Shown here piece after piece: positions 6,430 to 14,208 of a DNA stretch of 52,386 bases. The notes below the pieces were generated by a model. The model did no database searches, was not told the origin of the DNA, and was given only the letters and a program-made list of their open reading frames with translations. The position numbers and the translations under genes were made by a program. Where the stretch lies: positions 1 to 52,386 of the IMG/VR virus record IMGVR_UViG_3300028840_005521; one strand, written 5' to 3'. This stretch comes from a virus. Numbering within the stretch: the stretch's first letter is position 1; each line of letters opens with the position of its first letter.

Positions 6430-8592
6430 CTACTTCCCGTTGTTTCTTGCGAGACGTTTCCGTTTTCTCTTCTCCGCAGCCCGAACTAACTCTCGAGACT
6501 TCGGATGGTTCCGGGAAATCACCAGCGCTTCCTTCCACCAATTCGGGAAGAGTCGCTTGTGTTCCCTGAACAACTTGTTGAACTGTTGGTCAAGTATGTA
6601 GGTGTCGCACCAGTCAGACCTGCCCCTCATACCTCGGCCCGTCATTTGCGCAATAGCCCGGATGGTTTGCACTGCGTACCATTTCTGCCCGCCTTTGGAA
6701 TACATGCGAGCCTTCACCATCTTGTCGCCGAGATAGGGGTACGGGACTTTGGCGATGATGATCACTTCACACTCTTCGCCCGGCAAGTCGATGCCGCGCT
6801 CAAACGACGGGGCCAGCAGGACAGCGTTCGGTTGCTCGAGGAACCTGGCCAATGCCCGGTCCCTCTCCTGCGCCGACCAGTACGTCATGATGCGGCGGTC
6901 GGCAAGATAGGTATAGAGGTGTCGAGTGAGTTCGTAACTGACAGTGTGGACGAGGATCCGAGCGAACGGGTGGTCGGCGACAATCTCCGCAACCTGGTCG
7001 ACCAGGATCGGGTATGCCTCTTCCTTGGTTTTCTGTGTCACCCGGGTTTTGCCGACACTGAACACGGGACGGTTTTCAACAGGGAACGTGGAATCCATCT
7101 CGACATATGCCCATTCCCCGTGCTCGAGACCCAGATCCTCGGCCATCTGCTCAGCGGAAATCAACGTGGCGGACATGAGTAGGAACTGGTTTCCCCGGTC
7201 CCACAGCACGCTCCGCGCGACCTCCGCTACCCGCACCGGTTTGAACACCACTGTTGCCTCAGCGACGTCTTTGCCTTCGTACCCTGTCATGACCCAGTTG
7301 TCGCCGAGATCCCCGTCGCCGTCTCGAAGCATCTGTTTGATGCGCGCCTTGATCTGGCCCATACGCCGCAGTTCCCGCCGCGCCTTCACCGAAGCGCCAA
7401 ACATCGACGACTGCTTCGACAGCTCGAGACGGTACTTGTCGATCGCCGGGATCACTTCTTGTGTCAGCCACCGTTCCCAATCATCAGCGACAGTGCGTTT
7501 AGGTATCGTGTCGACCTTGAGTTTCTTCCTCAACCTCGGCCCGATCACTGTTTCGACATGGCTCATCAGTTGGTTCTCGAGCGTGTCGGCCTCGTCGATG
7601 ATCACCAGGTCACGACCGAAGAATCTCGAGCCGTCACCCGTGGTTTCGTGCAGGAAATATGCCGTGTTGAGTATCCCGAGAGGTGCGCTGGCTGCCTCGT
7701 TTTTCGCTACCTGATAGGCACAGGTATGCAGCGACGTACACCACGAACACGAGTCCGGGCCTTGACTCCAGCTGCCGTCACAATCCTCAGCGGTCAAGTC
7801 GTTGCGCAACTCTGTCCGGTAATTTGCCCGGCCCTTAATGACCCGGCCGTAAGAAAAGTCCTTCTCGATTTGGTTCTGCAACGACTTGGTGGTGCAGAGG
7901 AAAGGGGTGGGGACAGACCCGGCGTGGAGGCGCCGAATCGATTCGCCGATCAGTGTCTTGCCGGATCCTGTGGGCGCAGACAGGAACACCACTTTGTATC
8001 CGTCCTGGAAGAACTCAACCGTTTCCTTGACTGCCTCCCACTGGCCTTCTCGGTATTCCCTGAATTGGTGAGGCATCGGTATTGAACCGAACATCGGGTG
8101 GGTGAGGGGCGGAGCCTCATCGGGCAAAGAGAACTCCACCCCCTTTGAGTCACCCACCCGTTGCGGCAGAAGTGGAACGACAGGGGCGATAGGGGAACCG
8201 CTGTCGTCTTCTGCCTGATCTGGGGCTGCCGGCTGAATGTCGAGTAGCGTTAGCTCTTGGGGTGGTTCCGGCTCGGGTTCTTCTTGCATCTCCCCGGCGT
8301 ACTCCATCTCCTCGCGCCGACACAGCATGACCGCTACCTTGTGGGAACAGTTGCGCCGGTACTCGCCACCCATCGATGTTTGGCAGGAACAGAAATACTT
8401 GCCATCCTCGAGACCCACAAAGTACTGCGGTCGGGTATCGCTCAGCTTCGTATCACCCGTGATACGCCAGCTGTTCTCGTCCTTCCCTCGGAACACTTCA
8501 CGCTTCCTGGCACGCTTGATCAGCGACGGTCGCACGTTCAGCGGGGGAAGTGAATCCTCGGTTGCCCAATCTTCTCTCAATCTACTCTCCAC
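6430..8592 (-). CDS. XPD/DinG-like Fe-S superfamily 2 helicase with N-terminal SWIM zinc finger
   Basis: The 720-residue protein has a SWIM-type finger at Cys68, Cys70, Cys82, His84. A Pro/Glu-rich linker (about 103-165) leads to Walker A APTGSGKT at 206-213. Four cysteines (271, 282, 285, 291) stand where XPD/DinG helicases bind a 4Fe-4S cluster, DEAD is at 333-336, and QMTGRGMR is the arginine-finger motif VI. The family unwinds DNA 5'-3'. The SWIM finger is not a usual part of DinG and may give DNA or protein contacts. The start is GTG at 8592 without an evident SD; TATACT lies about 17 nt upstream. It is the likely replicative or recombination helicase of the phage. Confidence 0.88.
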   Translation of the reverse strand: MESRLREDWATEDSLPPLNVRPSLIKRARKREVFRGKDENSWRITGDTKLSDTRPQYFVGLEDGKYFCSCQTSMGGEYRRNCSHKVAVMLCRREEMEYAGEMQEEPEPEPPQELTLLDIQPAAPDQAEDDSGSPIAPVVPLLPQRVGDSKGVEFSLPDEAPPLTHPMFGSIPMPHQFREYREGQWEAVKETVEFFQDGYKVVFLSAPTGSGKTLIGESIRRLHAGSVPTPFLCTTKSLQNQIEKDFSYGRVIKGRANYRTELRNDLTAEDCDGSWSQGPDSCSWCTSLHTCAYQVAKNEAASAPLGILNTAYFLHETTGDGSRFFGRDLVIIDEADTLENQLMSHVETVIGPRLRKKLKVDTIPKRTVADDWERWLTQEVIPAIDKYRLELSKQSSMFGASVKARRELRRMGQIKARIKQMLRDGDGDLGDNWVMTGYEGKDVAEATVVFKPVRVAEVARSVLWDRGNQFLLMSATLISAEQMAEDLGLEHGEWAYVEMDSTFPVENRPVFSVGKTRVTQKTKEEAYPILVDQVAEIVADHPFARILVHTVSYELTRHLYTYLADRRIMTYWSAQERDRALARFLEQPNAVLLAPSFERGIDLPGEECEVIIIAKVPYPYLGDKMVKARMYSKGGQKWYAVQTIRAIAQMTGRGMRGRSDWCDTYILDQQFNKLFREHKRLFPNWWKEALVISRNHPKSRELVRAAEKRKRKRLARNNGK

Positions 8593-8622
8593 GTCACTAG
8601 AGGGGTATGAGTATAGCAGTGG

Positions 8623-9315
8623 CTACTTGCGCCCGCGGGTCCTCTTCAGCATCGCCCGATATTCCCCGATCAGGTCCTTCAGCTCTTTGCTGTACGGATT
8701 CGGAATCGAGTCGACATATGGTTCCCTATCAGCGAGGTACTTCCTCAGCGCCGTCCGCTCTCCCAGCTGCCATAGCCGCTCAGCGTTCGTTCTCACCGCT
8801 GCCATGAAACTCTCAGCTTCGTCCTGCTCGGCTTGGATTCGCAGCTCGTCGGCTAGCAGCATCGCAAGGTCGACAGTTTGCTCGAGGTCTTCGTTGTCGA
8901 TGGCTCGAGCGATCTGCTTGATTCGGTGGTAGAAGGCGTCACGGGCGATGTCTTCGATGGTGCGGTATTGGGGTATGCGCCCGGTTTGGATCAGCGCCCC
9001 CGCTGCGCCGGCGAGAGGCTTCGGGATGTTGACCCGCATATGGAAGCTGTGTCCTTTGCGGTCCTGGCTGTGTGTGTAGAAGTGGTGCGGGTCGTAGGGG
9101 TCGTCCTCGTCGATGGTGTCCCAAGCATCCAGCCCAGCACCGGTTTCCCGCGCCGCCCGGTACTCGGCTAACGCGGTGACATAGATCGATGATTTGGAGG
9201 CACTGAGCCTGTCTGCTTCCTGCTCGACCCATTCGAGAAGGTTCGTGTTGATCACGAAAGAGGTGCGAGTTGAGGCTGCTTTCTTCGGTTGATCATTGTC
9301 AACTACCACATGCAT
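8623..9315 (-). CDS. Ribbon-helix-helix DNA-binding protein
   Basis: The 230-residue protein begins with a likely RHH domain (TRTSFVINTNLLEWVEQEAD, then an SxSSIYVTALAEY helix, residues 15-50), followed by a long alpha-helical region with no recognised family. AGGAG lies 7 nt before the ATG at 9315; the frame also opens at 9378 but without a site. The intergenic region upstream contains the palindrome TTCCCGGGAA, a possible autoregulatory operator. It may be a regulator of the DNA-metabolism block or a partition-like protein. Confidence 0.72.
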   Translation of the reverse strand: MHVVVDNDQPKKAASTRTSFVINTNLLEWVEQEADRLSASKSSIYVTALAEYRAARETGAGLDAWDTIDEDDPYDPHHFYTHSQDRKGHSFHMRVNIPKPLAGAAGALIQTGRIPQYRTIEDIARDAFYHRIKQIARAIDNEDLEQTVDLAMLLADELRIQAEQDEAESFMAAVRTNAERLWQLGERTALRKYLADREPYVDSIPNPYSKELKDLIGEYRAMLKRTRGRK

Positions 9316-9488
9316 CTCGAGTCTCCTGTCACGTCGGGGGTTAGATTCTAGCCTGTTTCCCGGGAATCGGGAAGTCATTGGTTTCCCCGGGTTTCCGGCC
9401 CGCCATTACGTTCTCAGATGTTTCCAGTTTCGTCCTTTTCCTGATACGCTTCCACCCGTAGATCTACATAGGCCCCAAGGAGCTCCCC
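9316..9488. promoter_or_regulatory. Divergent promoter/operator region
   Basis: This lies between the leftward RHH gene and the rightward lone virion-like gene. It holds the perfect palindrome TTCCCGGGAA (9357-9366), a leftward -10-like TAGAAT (9350-9345), and a second CCCGGG at 9386-9391. The same CCCGGG-rich element, with a 21-codon leftward frame MAGRKPGETNDF..., recurs near 14.76 and 17.2 kb. Rightward, GATACG at about 9443 is only a weak -10. Confidence 0.45.
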
Positions 9489-9842
9489 GTGGCACGCACA
9501 GACTTACCAACAGCAACTCCCCTTTCGCAAGCCGGAGTGGTCAACCCGACATTCACCGCCGCGATTGTTGACGGCCATATGTTCAGCAACGACGGAAACA
9601 TCTGGCTTGAGGTACTCAACAACGATGCGAGCGCCAAGACAATCACGATCCAGACCGGCGCCGTCGAGCAAGGTGATCTTGCCATTGACGACCGCACAAT
9701 GGTGGTGCCGGCTGGCCAGGTTGGCTACATTGGCCCGTTCCCTCCGTCGCCGTACAACCAAGTGTCGGGTGCCGACGCGGGCAAGGTATATATCGACTAC
9801 TCGGCGACCACTTCTGTGACGGTGTGCCTGTTCAGGAAGTAG
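9489..9842 (+). CDS. Probable virion decoration/structural protein (lone rightward gene)
   Basis: The 117-residue protein is beta-rich. The pattern GVVNPTFTAAIVDGHMFSND ... DRTMVVPAGQVGYIGPFPPS ... YIDYSATTSVTVCLFR is familiar from small phage structural proteins usually coded beside capsid genes. It probably folds as a beta sandwich and coats the capsid. The GTG start at 9489 has AAGGAG 7 nt upstream. It is the only rightward gene in the left arm, overlaps the end of the SWIM-protein gene tail-to-tail by 11 nt, and must have its own promoter. The family assignment is from memory of the pattern, not a search. Confidence 0.65.
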   Translation: MARTDLPTATPLSQAGVVNPTFTAAIVDGHMFSNDGNIWLEVLNNDASAKTITIQTGAVEQGDLAIDDRTMVVPAGQVGYIGPFPPSPYNQVSGADAGKVYIDYSATTSVTVCLFRK

Positions 9843-10419
9843 CGATCGGTCTTCCTCCCCTGGGAAATGAGCTGACCGGGGGATAGAGGTATTCCCACAC
9901 CATTTCGATGTGCCTGCATGGTTCTGGGGCCGGGTGGTATCGCCATCCGAGACCCTTCTTCCCCTTGTCGGCTCGCACCTGTGTCCTCTGATTGACCTTG
10001 CGGAAGAAGTACGCGGTGCAGGTGCAATCCGAGATCCGTCCCGGGTCGAACGTCACTGTGTAGGGACCTTCACCTAGCCTCTCCCAACCCGGTTCCGGGT
10101 CGTAAACATAGAAGGTGCGTACCGGAACACCCATCGGGCGCACCCGCTCTGGTTCTTCCGACTTACCGAACGGCCCGACCCACTCAAACAAAGCCACCCA
10201 CTCGTCCCGGCATCGTCCACATAGCTGATGGGATCCGCCGTCCTGCACCGACTCTTTCCGCACCTTCCATTTTGGTTCACCGAGAACGTAGAACGGCAGC
10301 CCGCATAGCGCCCACTCGCCATCGTATCTGGCCGTGTGGAAGATGTGTACGGTCTTGGTGAATGCGGTCCTCCACAATGCCCATCGGTCGTCCTCTGTTA
10401 CTTGGTCTCTCAACGTCAT
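9832..10419 (-). CDS. SWIM zinc-finger protein (paralogue 1)
   Basis: The 195-residue protein has a C-terminal SWIM-like finger, ISDCTCTAYFF ... EPCRHIEMV (CxC then CxH, about residues 130-172), and an N-terminal CxxC (LCGRCRDEW). The part VHIFHTARYDGEWALCG resembles AHVFTDGGVRALCG in the 12663-13175 protein, and both have the same layout, so they are paralogues. AGAGG 7 nt before the ATG at 10419 decides the start over 10440. The upstream region is the densest repeat array in the genome, so its expression is probably controlled there. Confidence 0.72.
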   Translation of the reverse strand: MTLRDQVTEDDRWALWRTAFTKTVHIFHTARYDGEWALCGLPFYVLGEPKWKVRKESVQDGGSHQLCGRCRDEWVALFEWVGPFGKSEEPERVRPMGVPVRTFYVYDPEPGWERLGEGPYTVTFDPGRISDCTCTAYFFRKVNQRTQVRADKGKKGLGWRYHPAPEPCRHIEMVWEYLYPPVSSFPRGGRPIATS

Positions 10420-10663
10420 GGTATTACCTCTTCTCTCCATCGTCTGGCATGAAAGTATTACGTAATACTCTCATGCCTAGTTTACTTTCTTCCGTAATAC
10501 TCCACAACTCCACTACCGGGGGTAATAACCTCATGCCATCATGCCAGGTTTCATAGGTATTACCCCTTATGCCGTCATGCCAGGGGTATTTCCACCTGGC
10601 ATTAACGCGCGCGCACGCGCGATATAGATATAGGGGAAATGGGGGGTCATTGGCATGAGAGTA
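10420..10663. promoter_or_regulatory. Operator-like repeat array
   Basis: This gene-free stretch contains repeated GGCATGANNGTATTAC sites. Two stand head to head at 10446-10461 and 10462-10477 (a 32-bp palindrome with one mismatched pair), one exact copy of the second is at 10652-10667, and one is inverted at 10522-10537 (GTAATAACCTCATGCC). Partial copies lie at 10421, 10494, 10538-10545, 10556-10573 and 10574-10581. A 16-bp alternating CG/CA run (10606-10621) followed by ATATAGATATA lies among them. It is probably a binding array for a repressor or activator of the DNA-metabolism genes. Confidence 0.72.
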
Positions 10664-10933
10664 TTACCCTCCCTTCTCTATGTAGTCATAGATCTGGTCG
10701 TCCAGGGCGTTGACAAGACGTAACCGCGGATCCGGTGAAGTCAGTACACGCTCAATGGCCCTCTCCATATCTATTGGAACACCAATAGCCTTGGCGGTTG
10801 CCAGAACTTCCTCGACCTCCATAGCCTCCTTCACGGGACGGCGTAAGCCAATAGCCACACAAGTCCCAACCACGGCCATGTTCGGCGCGCCTCGAAAGAT
10901 GTCGGCCAAGTGACGTAGTGTGTCTCCCTTCAC
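10664..10933 (-). CDS. Hypothetical protein, 89 aa
   Basis: The product is a soluble alpha/beta protein with no recognised motif. The ATG at 10933 overlaps the upstream stop (ATGA). Its last codons overlap one GGCATGA...GTATTAC repeat. It is the last gene before the repeat array in the leftward direction. Confidence 0.6.
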   Translation of the reverse strand: MKGDTLRHLADIFRGAPNMAVVGTCVAIGLRRPVKEAMEVEEVLATAKAIGVPIDMERAIERVLTSPDPRLRLVNALDDQIYDYIEKGG

Positions 10934-11193
10934 CCCGCCCTCTCTCCTCGGTTGAGTTCCCGCAGCTCGTCCAGCAACTCAACCCGCTCTTTGTCCAGTT
11001 GCACCTGGTCGATGTCGAAGAACTCGGCGATCAGGAACGAGTTGTTTTCCAGTGCCGGCTCCAGATAGTCGACATGGGTAGCCCACCCGGCCAGCTGGTA
11101 ACCGAACTCTCCCTGCGCCCAATCCAGGAACCTCTCGATCAGTACTTGATCCTCGAAGGTTCGGCTGTGGCGATCCAGCATCGATTCAGACAT
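10930..11193 (-). CDS. Hypothetical protein, 87 aa
   Basis: The product is acidic and helical (ALENNSFLIAEFFDIDQVQL). The start at 11193 overlaps the end of the upstream gene by 8 nt, with GAGGAAC upstream. No family is recognised. Confidence 0.6.
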   Translation of the reverse strand: MSESMLDRHSRTFEDQVLIERFLDWAQGEFGYQLAGWATHVDYLEPALENNSFLIAEFFDIDQVQLDKERVELLDELRELNRGERAG

Positions 11194-11401
11194 CCTGTTC
11201 CTCCCTCATCAGCTCATACATCGTCTCGAAGTAGATCTCGTCCAACGGGTCCGGCTCCGGTGCCACCGTCGGCCACGGCGCGTCGTCTGGTTCCCCCCCA
11301 GCGCGCTCCAGATAGCTCGAGACGGGCGTGCCATCCCTAAAGGCATCCTCGAGACTGCCCTGCTCGAGATCACGGTCTCGAGCGACGTCACATGCTTCCA
11401 T
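11186..11401 (-). CDS. Hypothetical acidic protein, 71 aa
   Basis: The ATG at 11401 has GAGGAAG 6 nt upstream and is preferred to an earlier in-frame ATG. The product is acidic and Pro-rich (EPDDAPWPTVAPEPDPLDE). No family is recognised. Confidence 0.58.
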   Translation of the reverse strand: MEACDVARDRDLEQGSLEDAFRDGTPVSSYLERAGGEPDDAPWPTVAPEPDPLDEIYFETMYELMREEQDV

Positions 11402-11403
11402 AG

Positions 11404-11571
11404 TCACTTCCTCTCTCTCAATGCTGTGCCTAGCCGCCACCCGGCCTTCACGCACACGACCACACCGATCACTAGCCAGCCGATCACTGGCAGCAAGACT
11501 GCCAGGAAATAGAAAGCCAAGATCACCATGTAGTCGCGGACGTCCTCAACCATGCTCGGTTCAACTCTCAT
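11404..11571 (-). CDS. Small single-span membrane protein, 55 aa
   Basis: The product begins MRVEPSMVEDVRDYMV and has one long hydrophobic stretch, about residues 15-42, then a basic tail (LRERK). GAGAAG stands 8 nt before the ATG at 11571. It is the last of three consecutive small membrane-protein genes (11.4-11.9 kb). Confidence 0.6.
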   Translation of the reverse strand: MRVEPSMVEDVRDYMVILAFYFLAVLLPVIGWLVIGVVVCVKAGWRLGTALRERK

Positions 11572-11582
11572 GATCTGGCTTC

Positions 11583-11723
11583 TCACAGCTTCACCGCCGC
11601 CGAGTACACGAAGTACACGATCGATCCGAGTAGGAGAATCGCAGCCACCAGCCCGACGAAGGCAAGGTCGGCTTTGGTTGCCGGCTGCCAATCACCTTCG
11701 TCGCTAATCCTGTTTCTCTTCAT
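11583..11723 (-). CDS. Small single-span membrane protein, 46 aa
   Basis: The ATG at 11723 has a strong AGAAAGGAAC site 3 nt upstream. The product has a basic N-terminus (MKRNRISDEG) and a membrane span at about residues 20-41. It overlaps the upstream gene by 20 nt in another frame. The function is unknown. Confidence 0.62.
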   Translation of the reverse strand: MKRNRISDEGDWQPATKADLAFVGLVAAILLLGSIVYFVYSAAVKL

Positions 11724-11871
11724 CCCGTTCCTTTCTCTCAAGCCATTCCAGCATCCACTGTTCCAGCTTCACCAACGGTTCATGCAGCAACAACAACACG
11801 ATCGCCAGCACAACCGACACGCCACCTAGCCACGTCATTGCTTCACCCATCTCGAACGGTTGCGGATTCAT
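11704..11871 (-). CDS. Small membrane protein, 55 aa, holin-like shape
   Basis: The product has a short N-terminus, a membrane span at about residues 13-30 (WLGGVSVVLAIVLLLL) and a charged helical tail (ERKERDEEKQD). The ATG at 11871 overlaps the upstream stop (ATGA). The shape is that of a one-span holin, but the gene lies far from the endolysin, so the role is open. Confidence 0.6.
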   Translation of the reverse strand: MNPQPFEMGEAMTWLGGVSVVLAIVLLLLHEPLVKLEQWMLEWLERKERDEEKQD

Positions 11872-12188
11872 TCGTCACCTTCCAGGGATTTTACGATCGC
11901 ATTACGCAACCACCTGGGAATTGGTTTACCGGTCTTGTTCGCTCGCCATTCCACAATGTCACGCGCCCACCATATGGGCCGGTCGGTTGACCCGATCAGG
12001 TACGCTGGCTCTGGCATGTCCAGCTTGCCCGCTTTGCGTCGGTCGTTCCAGATGCGGGGAGTGTTCTTTGACACCGGGGCGTCCATCCAAATCAGGTTAA
12101 TCAAGTCGGCGATCTCCATGTCGGTAATCAGCTTCCCCATCATCGCTTTGATCTGGTTCTGTTCGCCACGGGTGAGAGGGACCGTCAT
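11868..12188 (-). CDS. Helix-turn-helix DNA-binding protein, MerR/Xis-like
   Basis: The 106-residue protein has MEIADLINLIWMDAPVS...RIWNDRRKAGKL followed by YLIGSTDRPIWWARDIVEW, the layout of a winged-helix excisionase/MerR-type domain in which a short wing follows the recognition helix. The ATG at 12188 is chosen because it overlaps the upstream stop (ATGA); the longer open frame has Arg-rich shadow composition. No integrase is present, so a transcriptional role is more likely than excision. Confidence 0.6.
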   Translation of the reverse strand: MTVPLTRGEQNQIKAMMGKLITDMEIADLINLIWMDAPVSKNTPRIWNDRRKAGKLDMPEPAYLIGSTDRPIWWARDIVEWRANKTGKPIPRWLRNAIVKSLEGDE

Positions 12189-12439
12189 AGCAACCCCAAC
12201 CTGTCGGCCTCTTCGCAAAACCCTTCCCACCCCGCGTCGTCCAGCGCCGGGGCGCCGTACAATGCCCAGACACCATGCAGCTCGTCCCACTTCCACGGTT
12301 TCTCGAAGAAACCCAACACGAGGTCTACGTGTTCCCGGACACCCCAAAACAACTCGGCGAGGACATGCTTGGCGAAGTCGTTGACGTCTTCCGGGTCGTC
12401 GAACCAGCAGCAATGACGTTCGTGAAGTTCAGCTACCAT
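12185..12439 (-). CDS. Hypothetical protein, 84 aa
   Basis: The product is acidic and Trp-rich (FFEKPWKWDELHGVWALYG). Both ends overlap neighbouring genes (ATGA with the HTH gene, 7 nt with the next upstream). The ATG at 12439 overlaps GAGGATGACG sequence in the upstream gene. No family is recognised. Confidence 0.58.
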   Translation of the reverse strand: MVAELHERHCCWFDDPEDVNDFAKHVLAELFWGVREHVDLVLGFFEKPWKWDELHGVWALYGAPALDDAGWEGFCEEADRLGLL

Positions 12440-12666
12440 ACGTCATCCTCTCCGATCAGCCCAATGAAGCGAGCAAGATCCTCGTTACCGTTAGCGAGAT
12501 CCTGGGTAGCCCGATCTTCGATTGCCTCAAGTAGCGGCACGGTTTCCCACAGCTCCGCTTCCGGAGCGCCCCACTGTGCCCAACCATGTTCGGCAAAGTC
12601 GGCGTAGACCCTTACCTCTTGTTCGCTGTCTGTCACAAGGACAAACTCAATTGCGGCTAGTTTCAT
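12433..12666 (-). CDS. Hypothetical protein, 77 aa
   Basis: The product is acidic, with EFVLVTDSEQEVRVYADFAEHGWAQWG at the N-terminal half. GAGGAAAGGA stands 7 nt before the ATG at 12666, which also overlaps the upstream stop (ATGA). No family is recognised. Confidence 0.6.
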   Translation of the reverse strand: MKLAAIEFVLVTDSEQEVRVYADFAEHGWAQWGAPEAELWETVPLLEAIEDRATQDLANGNEDLARFIGLIGEDDVW

Positions 12667-13175
12667 ATCGCCATCCTTTCCTCGTTGTCGGTTGCGAACA
12701 CCGCAACCTGGTGCTTACACATGATGTTCGGATTGGTCTTCGCTGCCATGCATGTGCACACGGAAGCGAGATCCTGGTCGGCAGGCACCGTCACTGTGTA
12801 GATGTCACGCTCGCCAGCGACTCGAAAGATTCTGCCGGGAATCTCACGGACATTAGCCCGGGGAATTTGGGTCCCCCTTAGGGCAGCGCCCGGTTCGATC
12901 TCGGGCATGAATTGGTCCTGGTCGTGAGTAGCGAACCACGATCGCAGACAGGTCTTGCACACGTCGCCGGATAGCTTCACTTCGGATGGGACGGCGACCC
13001 AACGTTCCTGCCACCTTCCAATTCGACGTTCCTGCCACCTTCGAATCGGGTCGGGGAGTAACGTTGGGTCGCCGTGCAAGTACGGTCCGGCCATCCCGCA
13101 CAGCGCCCGCACTCCACCGTCGGTAAACACGTGCGCCTTACCGGTATCGAAAATCCATGCCTGCCAACTAGTCAC
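12663..13175 (-). CDS. SWIM zinc-finger protein (paralogue 2)
   Basis: The 170-residue protein ends with VCTCMAAKTNPNIMCKHQVAVF (CxC...CxH), a SWIM finger at about residues 139-156, and has an internal CxxC (DVCKTCLRSW). It shares its layout with the 9832-10419 protein. A 24-bp tandem duplication gives a repeated RWQER in the middle. SWIM fingers bind DNA or proteins; the role here is unknown. Confidence 0.72.
   Translation of the reverse strand: MTSWQAWIFDTGKAHVFTDGGVRALCGMAGPYLHGDPTLLPDPIRRWQERRIGRWQERWVAVPSEVKLSGDVCKTCLRSWFATHDQDQFMPEIEPGAALRGTQIPRANVREIPGRIFRVAGERDIYTVTVPADQDLASVCTCMAAKTNPNIMCKHQVAVFATDNEERMAI
13002..13049. repeat. 24-bp imperfect tandem duplication inside a gene
   Basis: Two adjacent 24-bp units, both beginning ACGTTCCTGCCACCTTC, differ at only a few positions near their 3' ends. 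They keep the reading frame and duplicate eight residues (RWQERRIG / RWQERWVA). Confidence 0.85.
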
Positions 13176-13599
13176 TGTTCACCGGCTTTCTATCTGGCGA
13201 CATTTCAACCGGCTTGATCGACCATGCCCTCTCATCGGCCCGCCGAGCTGCGTCCACGTCGCGCGCCTTCGCAGTCAACTTCCCCCCGGCGTCGGCCAGC
13301 ATCGACGCGTAGGCCTCGGGGATGGTGGGCCGCAGCTGGCTTTCAGCTTTCACCACTGTCCCAGTGTCCCAACGTGTCCCAATGCGGTCCTCTGGCGCCG
13401 CTGGGTAGACATGGAGACTCACCCGGTAGCCAACCGGTATCACAATCTCGACCATGACAAACGCTACGTCACTTTCAACGCCGGTTTCGTAGAATCGCCA
13501 GTCATTGACGTAAACGTGGGCAGTGCGTAGACCCGCGACCCTCACCCCATCGTATCCAGGGATGGTGTCAGTGAATCCCTTGTAGAAATGCAAATCCAT
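13168..13599 (-). CDS. Hypothetical protein, 143 aa
   Basis: The N-terminal 70 residues are beta-rich (AFVMVEIVIPVGYRVSLHVYP) and the C-terminal part is a charged helix. GCGAAAGGAAC lies 4 nt before the ATG at 13599. It may be a distant paralogue of the 172-aa protein at 15390-15908, which also joins a beta half ending (R)IPxxY with an Ala/Arg-rich helix. Confidence 0.62.
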   Translation of the reverse strand: MDLHFYKGFTDTIPGYDGVRVAGLRTAHVYVNDWRFYETGVESDVAFVMVEIVIPVGYRVSLHVYPAAPEDRIGTRWDTGTVVKAESQLRPTIPEAYASMLADAGGKLTAKARDVDAARRADERAWSIKPVEMSPDRKPVNSD

Positions 13600-13612
13600 A
13601 TTGTTCCTTTCG

Positions 13613-14050
13613 CTAGACGTAATCGACGTCGACTAGTTCGTCCATTGGGAGCGTCACGGGACGAACACAGTTGCGGCATTCCATCTCGCCACCTTCGCCA
13701 CCTTCCATCCCGCAGTAGTGGCCACGCGCCTCATAGCCGTCGTCGACTCTGTGAACCGTGTACTCCCAGATGTTCCACGCGTCACCTTCGTTGACATTGC
13801 CACCAACCAACCCGCACCACGGGCATTCGAATTCGACGCCATTGTCCCCGGGTTCTTCCGGGTTTTCAGGGACGATTAGCAATGGCTTAGGCCCCTTCTC
13901 TGCCCCATCCAACGCTTTGCCTAGTGTCTCCCGCGCCGTCGTAAGTGCGTTCACTACCGATGGCTGGTCAAGTTCATCCAGGTAGGCAAGCGCGTAGTCG
14001 AGTGCGTCCCATGCGGTTGATAGGTGCTTGGCTTCGTGTGCCTCCATCAT
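13613..14050 (-). CDS. Zinc-binding hypothetical protein, 145 aa
   Basis: The helical first half precedes a zinc ribbon: [11 protein letters not shown], then HYCGM and MECRNC, giving two CxxC knuckles. AGGAAAGGAAC stands directly before the ATG at 14050, which follows the small conserved upstream gene with a TGATG-type overlap. The function is unknown. Confidence 0.62.
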   Translation of the reverse strand: MMEAHEAKHLSTAWDALDYALAYLDELDQPSVVNALTTARETLGKALDGAEKGPKPLLIVPENPEEPGDNGVEFECPWCGLVGGNVNEGDAWNIWEYTVHRVDDGYEARGHYCGMEGGEGGEMECRNCVRPVTLPMDELVDVDYV

Positions 14051-14208
14051 GTTCCTTTCCTGCTGGCCAGCACCACCTTGGCCGCTGCCAGCCTTTGCTT
14101 GTCCTCTTCCGTATTGAGCCAAGGCAACATCTGCAGTGCCTTGACCATGTTGCGTAGGGCATAGGTCGGTTGGTTGCCGACAATGGCTTTAGCGTCCTGG
14201 AGATTCAC
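14047..14208 (-). CDS. Small conserved actinophage protein, 53 aa
   Basis: The product [20 protein letters not shown]... contains [17 protein letters not shown], a pattern I know from many actinophage small proteins (a helical bundle ending in [10 protein letters not shown]). The GTG start at 14208 overlaps the upstream stop (GTGA) and follows GGGGGTGAAG. The stop overlaps the ATG of the next gene. Its function is not known in any phage I can recall. Confidence 0.7.
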   Translation of the reverse strand: MNLQDAKAIVGNQPTYALRNMVKALQMLPWLNTEEDKQRLAAAKVVLASRKGT

